Positions 35,125-43,813 are shown, counted from the stretch's first letter. The stretch: DNA of 64,000 nt from Bacteroides acidifaciens (GCF_903181435.1 NZ_CAEUHO010000001.1:744001-808000), one strand, 5' to 3'. Made by a program: numbers and translations. The notes: generated by a model from the letters alone, not told the origin.

Positions 35125-36513
35125 ATGAGAAAAAATTTCTTGATTGGATTTGCAATGTTAATCGTTTCAATTCCAACTTTTGCCGGAGGTCTTCTGACAA
35201 ATACTAATCAACACGCTGCTTTTCTTCGTATGTTATCTCGTGGTGCCACTATCGAAATTGATGGTGCCTTGTCTAATCCTGCCGGTTTGGCATTTTTGCC
35301 GAATGACGGTTTTCATGTGGGTTTGAGTATTCAGAGTGCTTTTCAGACGAGAAATATTGATGCTAGCTTTATGACATATAGTGGTCTTGATTTAACAAAC
35401 CCTACCGCTCCTATTCCTACCGTTTCTGACAAATATTATAGTAAATATTATGAAGGAAAGGCTGCTGCTCCCATTATTCCGAGTGTATTTGCAGCTTATA
35501 AAAAAGGTGATTGGACTATTTCCGGTTTCTTTGCAATTACTGGTGGAGGTGGTAAAGCTTCATTTGATGACGGTTTGCCAATGTTTGAGTCGGTGGCTAT
35601 GGCAGGTATCTTTCAGGAAAGTTTAAAAAAACATTTAACTTCTGGTGGAAAGAGCCCTATCGTTACTCCTGGTATGTATGACATTAGCACTGCTATGGAT
35701 GGCAAGCAATATATCTATGCATTACAATTAGGGTTATCCTATAAAATAAATGATTGGCTTTCTGCTTTTGCGGGAGGACGCATGAATTATTTTACTGGTG
35801 GTTATGTGGGCTTTTTGGATGCTAAAATGAAAGCAGACTTAGGAGGAGCCGACTTGATGCATTTGGCTTTAGACTGTGATCAGACAGGTTGGGGATTCAC
35901 TCCCGTTATTGGTGTGGATGCTAAGTTGGGTAAATTGAATATTGGTGCTAAGTATGAATTCAAGACTAATCTTAATATAGAAAACAATACAAAAAAAATT
36001 GAAGCTTCTGTAGAAACGGATGCACTGGCACCTTTCAAACACGGTGTGAACACTCCTAACGATATACCTTCCATGCTTTCAGTTGCAGCTGCTTATGAAT
36101 TTCTACCTGTACTGCGTGCATCTGTAGAATACCATTTCTATGATGACAAAAAAGCAGGAATGGCTGATGGAAAGCAGAAGTATTTGACAAAGGGAACAAA
36201 TGAATACTTAATGGGTATTGAATGGGATGTAATCAAACGATTGACCTTGAGTTGTGGTGGACAGATTACGGATTATGGATTGTCTGACAACTTCCAAAGT
36301 GATACTAGTTTCTCCTGTGATTCTTATTCAATAGGTGTGGGTGCGAAATTGATGTTGAGTGAAAGAGCTGCTTTGAATGTAGGTTATATGTGGACTACCT
36401 ATGAAGATTATACTAAAAAATCCCCAAATTACAATGGCACAGGGATATCCGGTACTAATGTATATAGCCGTACTAATAAAGTGTTTGGTGCAAGTGTGAA
36501 CTATAAGTTCTAA
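35125..36513 (+). CDS. FadL/TodX-like outer membrane transport protein
   Basis: A 462-residue outer-membrane beta-barrel with signal peptide MRKNFLIGFAMLIVSIPTFA. The family hallmark is the N-terminal hatch with ALSNPAGLAFL (NPA), and alternating hydrophobic strands run to a C-terminal aromatic (SVNYKF). FadL-type proteins admit long-chain fatty acids or other hydrophobic molecules. It is monocistronic, with its own promoter and a large palindromic terminator shared with the convergent porin gene. Confidence 0.9.
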   Translation: MRKNFLIGFAMLIVSIPTFAGGLLTNTNQHAAFLRMLSRGATIEIDGALSNPAGLAFLPNDGFHVGLSIQSAFQTRNIDASFMTYSGLDLTNPTAPIPTVSDKYYSKYYEGKAAAPIIPSVFAAYKKGDWTISGFFAITGGGGKASFDDGLPMFESVAMAGIFQESLKKHLTSGGKSPIVTPGMYDISTAMDGKQYIYALQLGLSYKINDWLSAFAGGRMNYFTGGYVGFLDAKMKADLGGADLMHLALDCDQTGWGFTPVIGVDAKLGKLNIGAKYEFKTNLNIENNTKKIEASVETDALAPFKHGVNTPNDIPSMLSVAAAYEFLPVLRASVEYHFYDDKKAGMADGKQKYLTKGTNEYLMGIEWDVIKRLTLSCGGQITDYGLSDNFQSDTSFSCDSYSIGVGAKLMLSERAALNVGYMWTTYEDYTKKSPNYNGTGISGTNVYSRTNKVFGASVNYKF

Positions 36514-36535
36514 ATTTCTAATCCTTTATATATAG

Positions 36536-36632
36536 AAAAGAGGCTGTCTAAAAAGTCGGTTCTATCCTCATTCTCCTTCTTCCCGAAGAAGTGGAATGAG
36601 AATTATTAACGACTTTTTAGACAGCCTCTTTT
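36536..36632. terminator. 97-nt near-palindrome between convergent genes
   Basis: Outer arms of 23 bp (36,536-36,558 and 36,610-36,632) are perfectly complementary, with AGGCTGTCTAAAAAGTCG as their core, and inner blocks CTCATTC/GAATGAG and TTCTTC/GAAGAA continue the symmetry. T-runs at both ends suit a bidirectional terminator. The arms also resemble insertion-sequence ends, so a MITE-like origin is possible. Confidence 0.75.
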
Positions 36633-36653
36633 TTGTTTTATTATTATGCCAGT

Positions 36654-37943
36654 TTAGAAAGAATACTGTACCAGCATATTCAACCGGTTGGCATGACTTG
36701 TTGAAGAGTCGTAATTGCTTCTCCATCCTCTCAAATATTCAACGCCTACTTGCAGATTGCTGCTTACATTCCAAAAAGCGTTAGCAACAAGATATTGACC
36801 TTTGCGGTAAGATTCCGGGTTTTCGCTTGGATATCCGTTTTCAGAATAAAGTCTGGATAAACTATAAGTGCCGGATACAAAGAATTTCGGGCAAATATTG
36901 TATTGTAACCCCGCATACCATCCCATCATTGGCAGAACCTGCATTTTTCCTTCGTCATCAGGATCGGGAACGATATCCACGTTCAGATTGCTTAAATCAT
37001 TCAGATAAGAACCGATACCTTTTCCATAATTGAACTGTCCGTAAGCTTGCAACTTTTTTGTGATATTGAAAGTTGTAGATGCTTGTAGACCGAATCCGGT
37101 GGTAGAATATGCTTTATCGTATATATTGCTTGAATAAGTCATGCTGCGAACGATGGCTCCCAATTTGATGTGACTATTGCTATTCCAGTTGAATTGTGCA
37201 GAAGCTGCAAAATCCGGCATCCGTTGGGTGTTGACAGAAACATTGCTATTTGTAGTGCCGTCTACTGAAGGCATTTCTATAGCTGCACCGAACTTCCAGT
37301 TTTTCAACTTATCGTACATATAACTTAATTGCGTAGTGCGGTAAAAGGTAGAACCGTTAGGACCTGCAAAGTCGATAGTAGGAGGCAAGGCTGAAAGATC
37401 CATAAATGAACCATAGCTATATCCGATAGTGAAGCCCAAAAACTGTGCATACGCATTTTGCAGTTCAAAGGTTTTTCCGTCACCGCGGAAGTTACCGGCC
37501 GTGTAAACTATAAAGTCTCCCAAATGCTTCGTGCGTCCTACCAATTTGAGGAACAGGGTAGAAGTGGTGATGTCCATCTGGAATTGATTTTTGGTAAAAT
37601 TACCTTTTCCCGGTTGGTGAATCAATGCCGGATAGAAATCAACATCGTCAACAATCCCATTAAAATCATACTCTGCCGTAGCACGTACATAACCTCCGAT
37701 ACCGAGGGCGAATTTTCCTTTTTGGTCAGTGAGCAGGAAGCGGGGAGTGTTGGGATCGTGAAAACGCATCTGTTGGCGGTTGTTCATAATCTGTATGATT
37801 TCATCGCCTGCTTTGTCTCGTGAGACAAACATGATCGAATTAGGTTCCTCATTTTCGATAATTACCTTCTTTTGTGCCTGGGCACAGACGGGGAAAATTC
37901 CTATCCCCAGTAGCATAGCTACCATCTTAATGCTTGTTTTCAT
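36654..37943 (-). CDS. DcaP-like trimeric outer-membrane porin
   Basis: A 429-residue porin with signal peptide (IFPVCAQAQ), a short N-terminal periplasmic segment, then a barrel beginning FALGIGGYVRATAEYDFNG and ending LNMLVQYSF with the terminal Phe recognised by the Bam machinery. The features NQFQMDITTSTLFLK and YTAGNFRGDGKTFELQNAYA match DcaP-like proteins, which admit small anionic or dicarboxylate molecules in Acinetobacter. The substrate here is unknown. It converges on the FadL-like gene. Confidence 0.85.
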   Translation of the reverse strand: MKTSIKMVAMLLGIGIFPVCAQAQKKVIIENEEPNSIMFVSRDKAGDEIIQIMNNRQQMRFHDPNTPRFLLTDQKGKFALGIGGYVRATAEYDFNGIVDDVDFYPALIHQPGKGNFTKNQFQMDITTSTLFLKLVGRTKHLGDFIVYTAGNFRGDGKTFELQNAYAQFLGFTIGYSYGSFMDLSALPPTIDFAGPNGSTFYRTTQLSYMYDKLKNWKFGAAIEMPSVDGTTNSNVSVNTQRMPDFAASAQFNWNSNSHIKLGAIVRSMTYSSNIYDKAYSTTGFGLQASTTFNITKKLQAYGQFNYGKGIGSYLNDLSNLNVDIVPDPDDEGKMQVLPMMGWYAGLQYNICPKFFVSGTYSLSRLYSENGYPSENPESYRKGQYLVANAFWNVSSNLQVGVEYLRGWRSNYDSSTSHANRLNMLVQYSF

Positions 37944-38106
37944 TATAAGTTAAGTTTTAGGTGAATGCCCAAAGAACAACTAACAAAAGAAATGGTTGAG
38001 AGCTCCGAAGGAAAAATAGCCAAACTTATCGGAAGAATTGCTATTCATATTTGTTCTAAAAAAGCGGATCTTTGTATTATAGTAACTAGATAAAAGAAAT
38101 ACCGTG

Positions 38107-38610
38107 ATGGGAAAAGTAGAATTTACTCAAGGAATATTAGATATACAATCAGATTTACAACGCTTTGCGTATAAATTGACGGCAGATCGTGATTCTGCCA
38201 AAGATTTGGTTCAGGATTGTGTATTACAGGCATTGGATAATCATGAGAAGTTTGCATATAGTAAGAATCTCAAAGGATGGATGTACACACTTATGCGCAA
38301 TATTTTTGTGAATAACTATCGTCGTACGGTTCGTGAAATGAATATCATAGATGATACCTATTCTATTAATCAACAGCATATGATTGAAGACGAGGATGGT
38401 GAGAAGTTTGAGTTTGCCTATGATATGAGGCAACTGTATCGTGTGTTGCATTCCATTCCCGATGATATGAAAGTCCCCTTCCAGATGTTCGTTGCCGGAT
38501 TTAAGTATAGGGAGATTGCCGAAAAGTTAGGACTGCCGATAGGAACGGTGAAGAGCCGTTTGTTTTTCATCCGTAAGCGGTTGAAAGAAGAACTGAAAGA
38601 ATTTTCCTGA
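38107..38610 (+). CDS. ECF-type RNA polymerase sigma factor
   Basis: A 167-residue sigma-70 family factor from the ATG at 38,107 (a GTG lies one codon upstream). Region 2 spans LQRFAYKLTADRDSAKDLVQ to WMYTLMRNIFVNNYRR, and region 4 contains FKYREIAEKLGLPIGTVKSR, the -35-recognising helix-turn-helix. No anti-sigma gene is adjacent: the downstream neighbour is separated by a terminator and points the other way. Its regulon cannot be inferred from the window. Confidence 0.95.
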   Translation: MGKVEFTQGILDIQSDLQRFAYKLTADRDSAKDLVQDCVLQALDNHEKFAYSKNLKGWMYTLMRNIFVNNYRRTVREMNIIDDTYSINQQHMIEDEDGEKFEFAYDMRQLYRVLHSIPDDMKVPFQMFVAGFKYREIAEKLGLPIGTVKSRLFFIRKRLKEELKEFS

Positions 38611-38654
38611 TATGATTCTTTTTGATTGAGTGATGTGTTTATTAAGTTAGGTCG

Positions 38655-38697
38655 ATGAGCCTTCCTGCCGTAGACGACAACTGGCGGGAAGGCTCAT
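38655..38697. terminator. Terminator between sigma factor and LEA-like gene
   Basis: Fifteen-base arms (38,655-38,669 and 38,683-38,697, 14 of 15 paired) with short T/A runs on both sides, between two convergent genes. Confidence 0.8.
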
Positions 38698-38706
38698 TCT
38701 TTACTG

Positions 38707-38991
38707 TCAATCCAGCATTTCCTGTACTCTGTGTTTAGCCTTTTGGGCAGTCTCTTGTGTGGTATGGGCTGCTTCCGTGGCTTTTTCTTTCACAGTGTTC
38801 GTTGCTTCTGTTACCTTTTCCTGGGCAACATGTGCGGCATGCTGTACTTTCTTTTTCAAGCTTTCGCCCGAATGTGAACTCGCTTCGGCACCTCTCTCCT
38901 TAGCTTCTTCGGCTCTCTCTTCAGCAAGCCGGGCATTTTCTTTTGCCTGCATTGCTGCTTCTTTTACGTCTTTTTTAAATTGATGTTCCAT
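38707..38991 (-). CDS. LEA-like/YtxH-like helical stress protein
   Basis: A 94-residue protein made almost wholly of Ala, Lys, Glu, Gln and Thr, with repeats such as EEAKERGAEA, KVTEATNTVKEKATEAAH and TTQETAQKAKH in an 11-residue rhythm. This amphipathic-helix pattern is that of late-embryogenesis-abundant-like or apolipoprotein-like proteins, often induced by stress. No signal peptide or membrane segment. It ends close to the terminator shared with the sigma factor gene. The biological role is not known. Confidence 0.75.
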   Translation of the reverse strand: MEHQFKKDVKEAAMQAKENARLAEERAEEAKERGAEASSHSGESLKKKVQHAAHVAQEKVTEATNTVKEKATEAAHTTQETAQKAKHRVQEMLD

Positions 38992-39185
38992 GATCTGGTC
39001 TTTTAGTTAAACATGGATTTTAAACACGTGGTCGTCTGAAAATGATTTGCCGATTAGGAAATTTTCATTCTTTTTCATTCATCCAAATATTTGTATAGGT
39101 AGCATTTTTCCTCTTTATCAAGGATATTCATGAGTTGCAACCGGTCAATCATCAAATATCTTTTGCTTTTTCATAGTTTTTCCTT

Positions 39186-39193
39186 TATCTTTG
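39186..39193 (+). promoter_or_regulatory. Promoter -7 box of the queuosine-precursor operon
   Basis: TATCTTTG, followed by a leader of about 70 bases, longer than most leaders in this window and containing the candidate preQ1 aptamer. Confidence 0.7.
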
Positions 39194-39233
39194 CAGCCCG
39201 AAAGAAAAAGAAAGTATGATGCCGTGAATAGCG

Positions 39234-39269
39234 GTCGTGTATTCTAGAACACCACGTAAAAAACAGGAA
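39234..39269 (+). promoter_or_regulatory. Candidate preQ1-I riboswitch
   Basis: The leader contains CGTG-TATTCTAGAACAC-CACG followed by TAAAAAACAGGAA just before the ATG at 39,272. This parallels the small class I preQ1 aptamer: a short P1 stem, a loop with TTCTAG and ACACC, and an A-rich tail that runs into the ribosome-binding site. Loop bases TTCT can pair with the GGAA of the ribosome-binding site, which would close translation on ligand binding. The gene controlled is a queuosine-precursor transporter, as expected. P1 is only 4 bp and the tail lacks the CTA of the Bacillus version. Confidence 0.55.
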
Positions 39270-39271
39270 TT

Positions 39272-39952
39272 ATGAAAGAGAAAGTATCTGTACCTTTTAT
39301 GCTGCTCGGTATTCTTTTTAATGTATGCCTTATCGCAGCCAATCTTCTTGAAACGAAAGTAATCCAAATCGGTAGCCTGACCGTGACCGCCGGATTATTG
39401 GTTTTTCCTATTTCTTATATAATCAATGATTGTATCGCCGAAGTTTGGGGATTCAAGAAAGCGCGCCTTATCATTTGGAGCGGTTTTGCGATGAACTTCT
39501 TTGTTGTAGCCCTCGGACTGATAGCAGTTGCCATTCCGGCTGCTCCTTTTTGGGAAGGCGAAGAACATTTTGATTTTGTATTCGGTATGGCTCCCCGCAT
39601 TGTGGCTGCCAGTCTGATGGCATTCTTGGTCGGTTCGTTCCTCAATGCATATGTGATGAGTAAGATGAAAGTAGCCAGCCGGGGACGTAACTTTTCCGCC
39701 CGAGCCATTTGGTCGACTGTCGTAGGTGAGACGGCGGACTCATTGATTTTCTTTCCGGTTGCTTTTGGCGGGATTATTGCCTGGAAAGAACTGCTCATTA
39801 TGATGGGAATTCAAATCGTACTGAAATCCATGTACGAAGTGATTATCCTTCCGGTGACTATCCGTGTGGTAAAAGCCATCAAGAAAATAGACGGTAGCGA
39901 TGTTTACGATACCGATATTTCCTACAACGTACTGAAAATCAAAGATATTTAA
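39272..39952 (+). CDS. Queuosine precursor transporter (YhhQ/VUT family)
   Basis: A 226-residue inner-membrane protein with about six hydrophobic helices. Family segments are ISYIINDCIAEVWGFKKAR and VGETADSLIFFPVAF. YhhQ-type transporters take up preQ0 and preQ1. It heads an operon with queC (8 bases downstream) and, after an inserted stretch, queF, which makes the assignment firm. queD and queE are not in the window. Confidence 0.92.
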   Translation: MKEKVSVPFMLLGILFNVCLIAANLLETKVIQIGSLTVTAGLLVFPISYIINDCIAEVWGFKKARLIIWSGFAMNFFVVALGLIAVAIPAAPFWEGEEHFDFVFGMAPRIVAASLMAFLVGSFLNAYVMSKMKVASRGRNFSARAIWSTVVGETADSLIFFPVAFGGIIAWKELLIMMGIQIVLKSMYEVIILPVTIRVVKAIKKIDGSDVYDTDISYNVLKIKDI

Positions 39953-39960
39953 GATAGATA

Positions 39961-40620
39961 ATGAATAGAGAAGCAGCATTGGTTGTGTTCAGTGGCGGAC
40001 AGGATTCCACCACTTGCTTGTATTGGGCGAAACGTAACTTTAAAAAAGTATATGCCCTGAGTTTCCTGTATGGTCAGAAACATCAGAAGGAAGTGGAACT
40101 TGCACGGGAAATAGCCCGTAAGGCGGAAGTGGAATTTGATGTGATGGATGTGTCCTTCATCGGGAAACTGGGACGTAACTCCCTGACTGACGCTACAATG
40201 GTGATGGACCAGGAGAAACCGGCAGATAGTGCTCCCAATACATTTGTCCCGGGACGTAACCTGTTCTTTCTAAGCATCGCAGCCGTATATGCCCGTGAAC
40301 GTGGCATCAATCACTTGGTTACAGGAGTTTCCCAAACAGATTTCAGCGGTTATCCCGATTGTCGCGATGCATTTATCAAGTCCCTTAATGTGACATTGAA
40401 CCTGGCTATGGATGAACAATTTGTGATTCATACCCCTCTGATGTGGATTGATAAGGCGGAAACATGGGCTTTGGCAGACGAGTTGGGAGTATTGGAACTG
40501 GTTCGCACCGAGACTTTGACATGCTATAATGGTGTTCAGGGAGATGGTTGCGGGCATTGTCCGGCTTGTACGCTGCGTCGGGAAGGACTGGAAAAGTATT
40601 TAAAAAGTAAGAATCAATAA
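39961..40620 (+). CDS. queC: 7-cyano-7-deazaguanine synthase
   Basis: QueC converts 7-carboxy-7-deazaguanine to preQ0 using ATP and ammonia. The PP-loop ATP-binding motif SGGQDSTT lies at 11-18, and four cysteines near the C-terminus ([19 protein letters not shown]) bind zinc. Length of 219 residues is normal. It follows the transporter by 8 bases. Downstream, queF is separated by 583 bases of repeat-rich DNA, which is unusual for these genes. Confidence 0.97.
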   Translation: MNREAALVVFSGGQDSTTCLYWAKRNFKKVYALSFLYGQKHQKEVELAREIARKAEVEFDVMDVSFIGKLGRNSLTDATMVMDQEKPADSAPNTFVPGRNLFFLSIAAVYARERGINHLVTGVSQTDFSGYPDCRDAFIKSLNVTLNLAMDEQFVIHTPLMWIDKAETWALADELGVLELVRTETLTCYNGVQGDGCGHCPACTLRREGLEKYLKSKNQ

Positions 40621-41203
40621 TATCTTTACATAGAGATAAAAAATGCATTTTTTGCTGTCATCTGTCACGCTTTTGTTATTAACCATTTGATTGTGAGATA
40701 AATAGTTCGTGACAGCAAGTGGTGACAGCAACTAAGACAGACATTTTGCCGTCACATCTATTGTCACCGGTAAGTTCTAGTGAATAGGGTGGTAGTAGCT
40801 TCTGTCCGGAATGTATCGGCTCAATTTAGTTTTAACGGCTTGAAACTGTTGTTTCATCGGTGAGAAACTAAAGTTTCAACGGTAGGAAACTAAAGTTTCT
40901 ATTGCTTGAAACTATCAGTTCCAAGGCTTGAAACTCTTTGTTTCAAGCAATGAAACCGTTTGTTTCAAGGCATGAAACACTTCGTTTTGCCACATGCAAC
41001 GTACCGTAACAAGCCAGGCGGAGACAAAGCAGCCATGGGGAGAAGAATTGGCGGTGATAGGTGATAGATACGGTGATAGGTTGTAAAATGAATCATTCAC
41101 CACTCAAATGCTTATGAATGAGGTGTTTGAACCTAGCTGGTGATAGGTGAAAGAGGAAATGCATTTTTTTGTATAGTGTAGAGCTTGTAGTAAACGAGTA
41201 CAA
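40621..41203. other. Repeat-rich insertion between queC and queF
   Basis: No gene is credible here. The stretch from 40,654 to 41,156 is bounded by a 13-bp direct repeat AAATGCATTTTTT (40,641-40,653 and 41,157-41,169). Inside are inverted copies of GCTGTCA/GTGACAGC (40,655-40,735), the seven-unit 22-bp array (40,837-40,990) and copies of GGTGATAG (41,053-41,080, 41,140). As I recall, similar GTGACAGC and GGTGATAG strings flank VirE/DUF3987 gene cassettes in other Bacteroides, so this may be the scar of such a cassette. Confidence 0.6.
40837..40990. repeat. Seven tandem 22-bp palindromic units
   Basis: Seven consecutive units of exactly 22 bp, starting at 40,837, 40,859, 40,881, 40,903, 40,925, 40,947 and 40,969. 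The consensus is GGCTTGAAACTNTTNGTTTCAA, in which TTGAAAC and GTTTCAA are inverted half-sites around 4-5 variable bases. The outer neighbours (before 40,837 and 40,991-41,012) look like decayed units. Unlike CRISPR, there are no unique spacers of constant length. Confidence 0.85.
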
Positions 41204-41659
41204 ATGACAGAATTAAAAGACCAACTTTCCTTGTTAGGAAGAAAGACCGAGTATAAGCAAGATTATGCTCCTGAAGTATTGGAAGCCTTTGATAACAAGC
41301 ATCCTGAGAATGACTATTGGGTACGTTTCAACTGCCCTGAATTTACAAGCTTGTGCCCCATCACCGGGCAGCCGGACTTTGCCGAAATACGTATCAGCTA
41401 CATTCCTGATATTAAAATGGTAGAAAGCAAGAGCTTGAAACTATATCTTTTCAGCTTCCGCAATCATGGTGCTTTCCATGAGGACTGCGTGAATATCATA
41501 ATGAAGGATCTTATTAAACTAATGAATCCCAAATACATTGAAGTAACTGGACTCTTTACTCCCCGTGGCGGTATTTCCATCTATCCGTATGCCAATTACG
41601 GTCGTCCGGGAACAAAATTCGAACAGATGGCGGAGCATCGTTTAATGAATCGGGAGTAA
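41204..41659 (+). CDS. queF: NADPH-dependent 7-cyano-7-deazaguanine reductase
   Basis: QueF reduces preQ0 to preQ1, the last step before tRNA insertion. The 151 residues are the short (type I) form. The active-site segment [12 protein letters not shown] carries the catalytic Cys51 and Asp58, and [21 protein letters not shown] is the NADPH/substrate segment with its conserved Glu. The HD-domain gene begins 4 bases after its stop. Confidence 0.96.
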   Translation: MTELKDQLSLLGRKTEYKQDYAPEVLEAFDNKHPENDYWVRFNCPEFTSLCPITGQPDFAEIRISYIPDIKMVESKSLKLYLFSFRNHGAFHEDCVNIIMKDLIKLMNPKYIEVTGLFTPRGGISIYPYANYGRPGTKFEQMAEHRLMNRE

Positions 41660-41662
41660 TAT

Positions 41663-42304
41663 ATGAATATTGCTATACCAATGGAACTTCGTGAATATAT
41701 TCAGCAGAATATTATTCCGCAATATGTCAACTTTGACAAGGCACATCAAATAGACCATGTAGAAAAAGTGATTGAAGAAAGTATGAAACTGGCTTCTTAT
41801 TATGATGTCAATGTTTCTATGGTTTACGCGATTGCTGCTTATCATGACCTGGGGCTATGTGAGGGGCGTGAGTTCCATCATATAGTCTCCGGCAGGATAT
41901 TGATGGCGGATGAAACCTTGCGCCACTGGTTTACGGATGAGCAACTGTTGCAGATGAAAGAAGCGATAGAAGATCATCGGGCTTCCAATAAACAGGCTCC
42001 GAGAAGCATCTATGGAAAAATAGTTGCCGAAGCCGACCGTATTATTGATCCTGAAGTAACGTTGCGCCGTACTGTTCAATATGGATTGTCTCATTATCCG
42101 GAGATGGATAAAGAACAGCAATATGCTCGCTTTCGTAAACATCTTAATGATAAGTATGCGGAAGGGGGATATTTGAAGTTATGGATACCTCAGTCGGATA
42201 ATACCAAAAGACTTGCAGAGTTACGCTGTCTGATTGTAGCTGAAAAAGAGCTTAGTGGAGTTTTTAATAAAATATATACAGAAGAGAATAATGCTGTTTT
42301 ATGA
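41663..42304 (+). CDS. HD domain phosphohydrolase-like protein
   Basis: A 213-residue cytoplasmic protein with an HD metal site: His32 in HQIDHVEKV, His61-Asp62 in AAYHDLGL, and a later Asp in VAEADRIIDPE. HD proteins hydrolyse nucleotides or phosphate esters; the exact substrate is unknown. Location 4 bases after queF implies co-transcription, perhaps a nucleotidase for queuosine-related or other metabolites, but this is inference. Confidence 0.85.
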   Translation: MNIAIPMELREYIQQNIIPQYVNFDKAHQIDHVEKVIEESMKLASYYDVNVSMVYAIAAYHDLGLCEGREFHHIVSGRILMADETLRHWFTDEQLLQMKEAIEDHRASNKQAPRSIYGKIVAEADRIIDPEVTLRRTVQYGLSHYPEMDKEQQYARFRKHLNDKYAEGGYLKLWIPQSDNTKRLAELRCLIVAEKELSGVFNKIYTEENNAVL

Positions 42305-42376
42305 AATATAGCTATTAACTTGCACTCGATTCATTTTTTATTTCTATCTTTGCTATAAAGGATTATAATAGGATTA

Positions 42377-42679
42377 ATGATGGAGAAATATATAACCCGA
42401 TTTTCAACGTATCTTTTTTGGGATGTTGATAAAACCGCCTTGGATATGGAGAAACATTCTCAATATATTATAAAGAGAGTGCTTGAATATGGTCTGTTGC
42501 AAGATTGGAATGCAGTGAAACAATATTATGGACTTGAAAGAATCGTCGAAATAGCGAAGACGTTTCGTGAATTAGAGCCTCGAGCTTTAGCTTATCTTTC
42601 TGCAATCTCACAAACTCCAAAAGAACAGTTCAGATGTTATACTTATCAACGGTCGAATCCACAACGCTGGAACTTTTAA
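42377..42679 (+). CDS. DUF6922-type protein, probable antitoxin partner of AbiEii
   Basis: A 100-residue protein with the features LFWDVDKTALDMEKH, IIKRVLEYGLLQDWNAVKQY, YGLERIVEIAKTFREL and a final FRCYTYQRSNPQRWNF. I recognise this as the small protein normally encoded upstream of an AbiEii-like nucleotidyltransferase in Bacteroidetes, in type IV-like toxin-antitoxin pairs. The frame is intact even though the toxin gene behind it is broken, so it may be an orphan antitoxin. Confidence 0.7.
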   Translation: MMEKYITRFSTYLFWDVDKTALDMEKHSQYIIKRVLEYGLLQDWNAVKQYYGLERIVEIAKTFRELEPRALAYLSAISQTPKEQFRCYTYQRSNPQRWNF

Positions 42680-42920
42680 GAAAATTGCAGCAGTTACCTG
42701 TGCTTTGTAATACTCGTTTGGTGGTACTGCATTAGCTTTGCAATTAGGGCATCGGAAATCCATTGATTTGGACTTTTTTGGTCGGATAGATGCGGATTCT
42801 CAAGAAATACAGGAAGCTTTGCGGACAATTGGGACATTGACTATTTTAAGTGATTTCAAAAATATACACATCTATGTATTGAATGATGTTAAAATAGATA
42901 TAGTGAACTATATTTTATTA
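42634..42920 (+). pseudogene. Broken AbiEii-type nucleotidyltransferase toxin
   Basis: An ATG at 42,634 opens MLYLSTVESTTLELLRKLQQ and reads to TRLV near 42,720, where the frame shifts; the next frame continues GGTALALQLGHRKSIDLDFF, the well-known AbiEii active-site region. After KIDIVNY (about 42,915) similarity ends, so the C-terminal half is lost. Both a frameshift and a truncation make it inactive. The remaining bases to 43,166 are AT-rich without a gene. Confidence 0.75.
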
Positions 42921-43166
42921 TTCCGGACATCAACTAACGATAGATACCGATATTTATATATTAGTAAATATAGCTGTTGGATTTGCGTATTATATGTGAT
43001 AAAAGTTTTTAGTTGTTGTACTTTTATTTGCATCATCTGTTGGATGTCAATTTTACCTTTTTCTACGTTTAATTTCATTATATTTATCCGTTGACTGATA
43101 AGATTTAAAGCCTCCTTATTGTTCTTTATCGAACTTATTAGCAGATTGATTGTGTGAAGTTCTTTT

Positions 43167-43813
43167 TCATATCATAGAACAGACAGGCATAAACACAAGC
43201 ATCTGTTTGTCATGAGGTACGTTGAATACATATCCTGTTGTATATTTCTCCAAAAAACCGCCAAAAGGTTTTAGTAATGCCTGAATTGTATTGATAAATT
43301 CTTTACCATTATTGTTGATAAAGTATGCAGAAAGAGCGTTTTGTAATAAAGATTGCTCATTCTTATATAAGCTTATTGCTCTATCCAAATGTTTGCCTGT
43401 CAAAGATTGTTTTCCTACTATTAATTGAGATGTTTGTCGGACAACTTCTAAAGCTGAATGCATCTTGTTAGTTTCGTCACTCCCTAAAATGTATTCAATT
43501 TCATTGGTTATCCGTCTTCTTAATCTTAGTATATCGATTTCACTATTGATAGAATCCTCCTGACCGCAAAATATATTCTGTAGTTTTTTTAATAAACCTT
43601 TACCATCAAATAGAATGATTCCTTTCTTGAACATTCTAAAAAACACTGATCTCGTTGAGGTTATATCATCAAAAATCAGCGTTGCTATTTTGCAATATGG
43701 GAAGATTATTAGTTGATACATCGTCCCATCTTCAATGATATTCTCGTGTTAATGCCAACAATATCTGATGCTGGACAATGATGCTTTATAAAATCAAGAA
43801 TCTTTTCACTCAT
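43167..43813 (-). pseudogene. Decayed MNT-type nucleotidyltransferase
   Basis: The ATG at 43,813 gives MSEKILDFIKHHCPASDIVG and then a stop. A second frame carries ENIIEDGTMYQLIIFPYCK through the helical C-terminal part to 43,167. The catalytic GS...DxD core expected between them is absent, so an internal deletion with frame change removed the active site. The start overlaps the stop of the WG-repeat gene by 4 bases. Family placement is tentative, based on the arrangement of the two ends. Confidence 0.55.

Noticed and set aside
38107..38991. Sigma factor with the LEA-like protein as its anti-sigma partner
   Set aside because: The genes converge with a strong terminator between them, and the helical protein has no anti-sigma features.
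40837..40990. CRISPR array
   Set aside because: Units are contiguous 22-bp palindromes with no unique spacers, and no cas gene is present.
40915..41103. A 62-codon minus-strand frame between queC and queF
   Set aside because: It runs across the repeat array, has no recognisable domain and no ribosome-binding or promoter signal.
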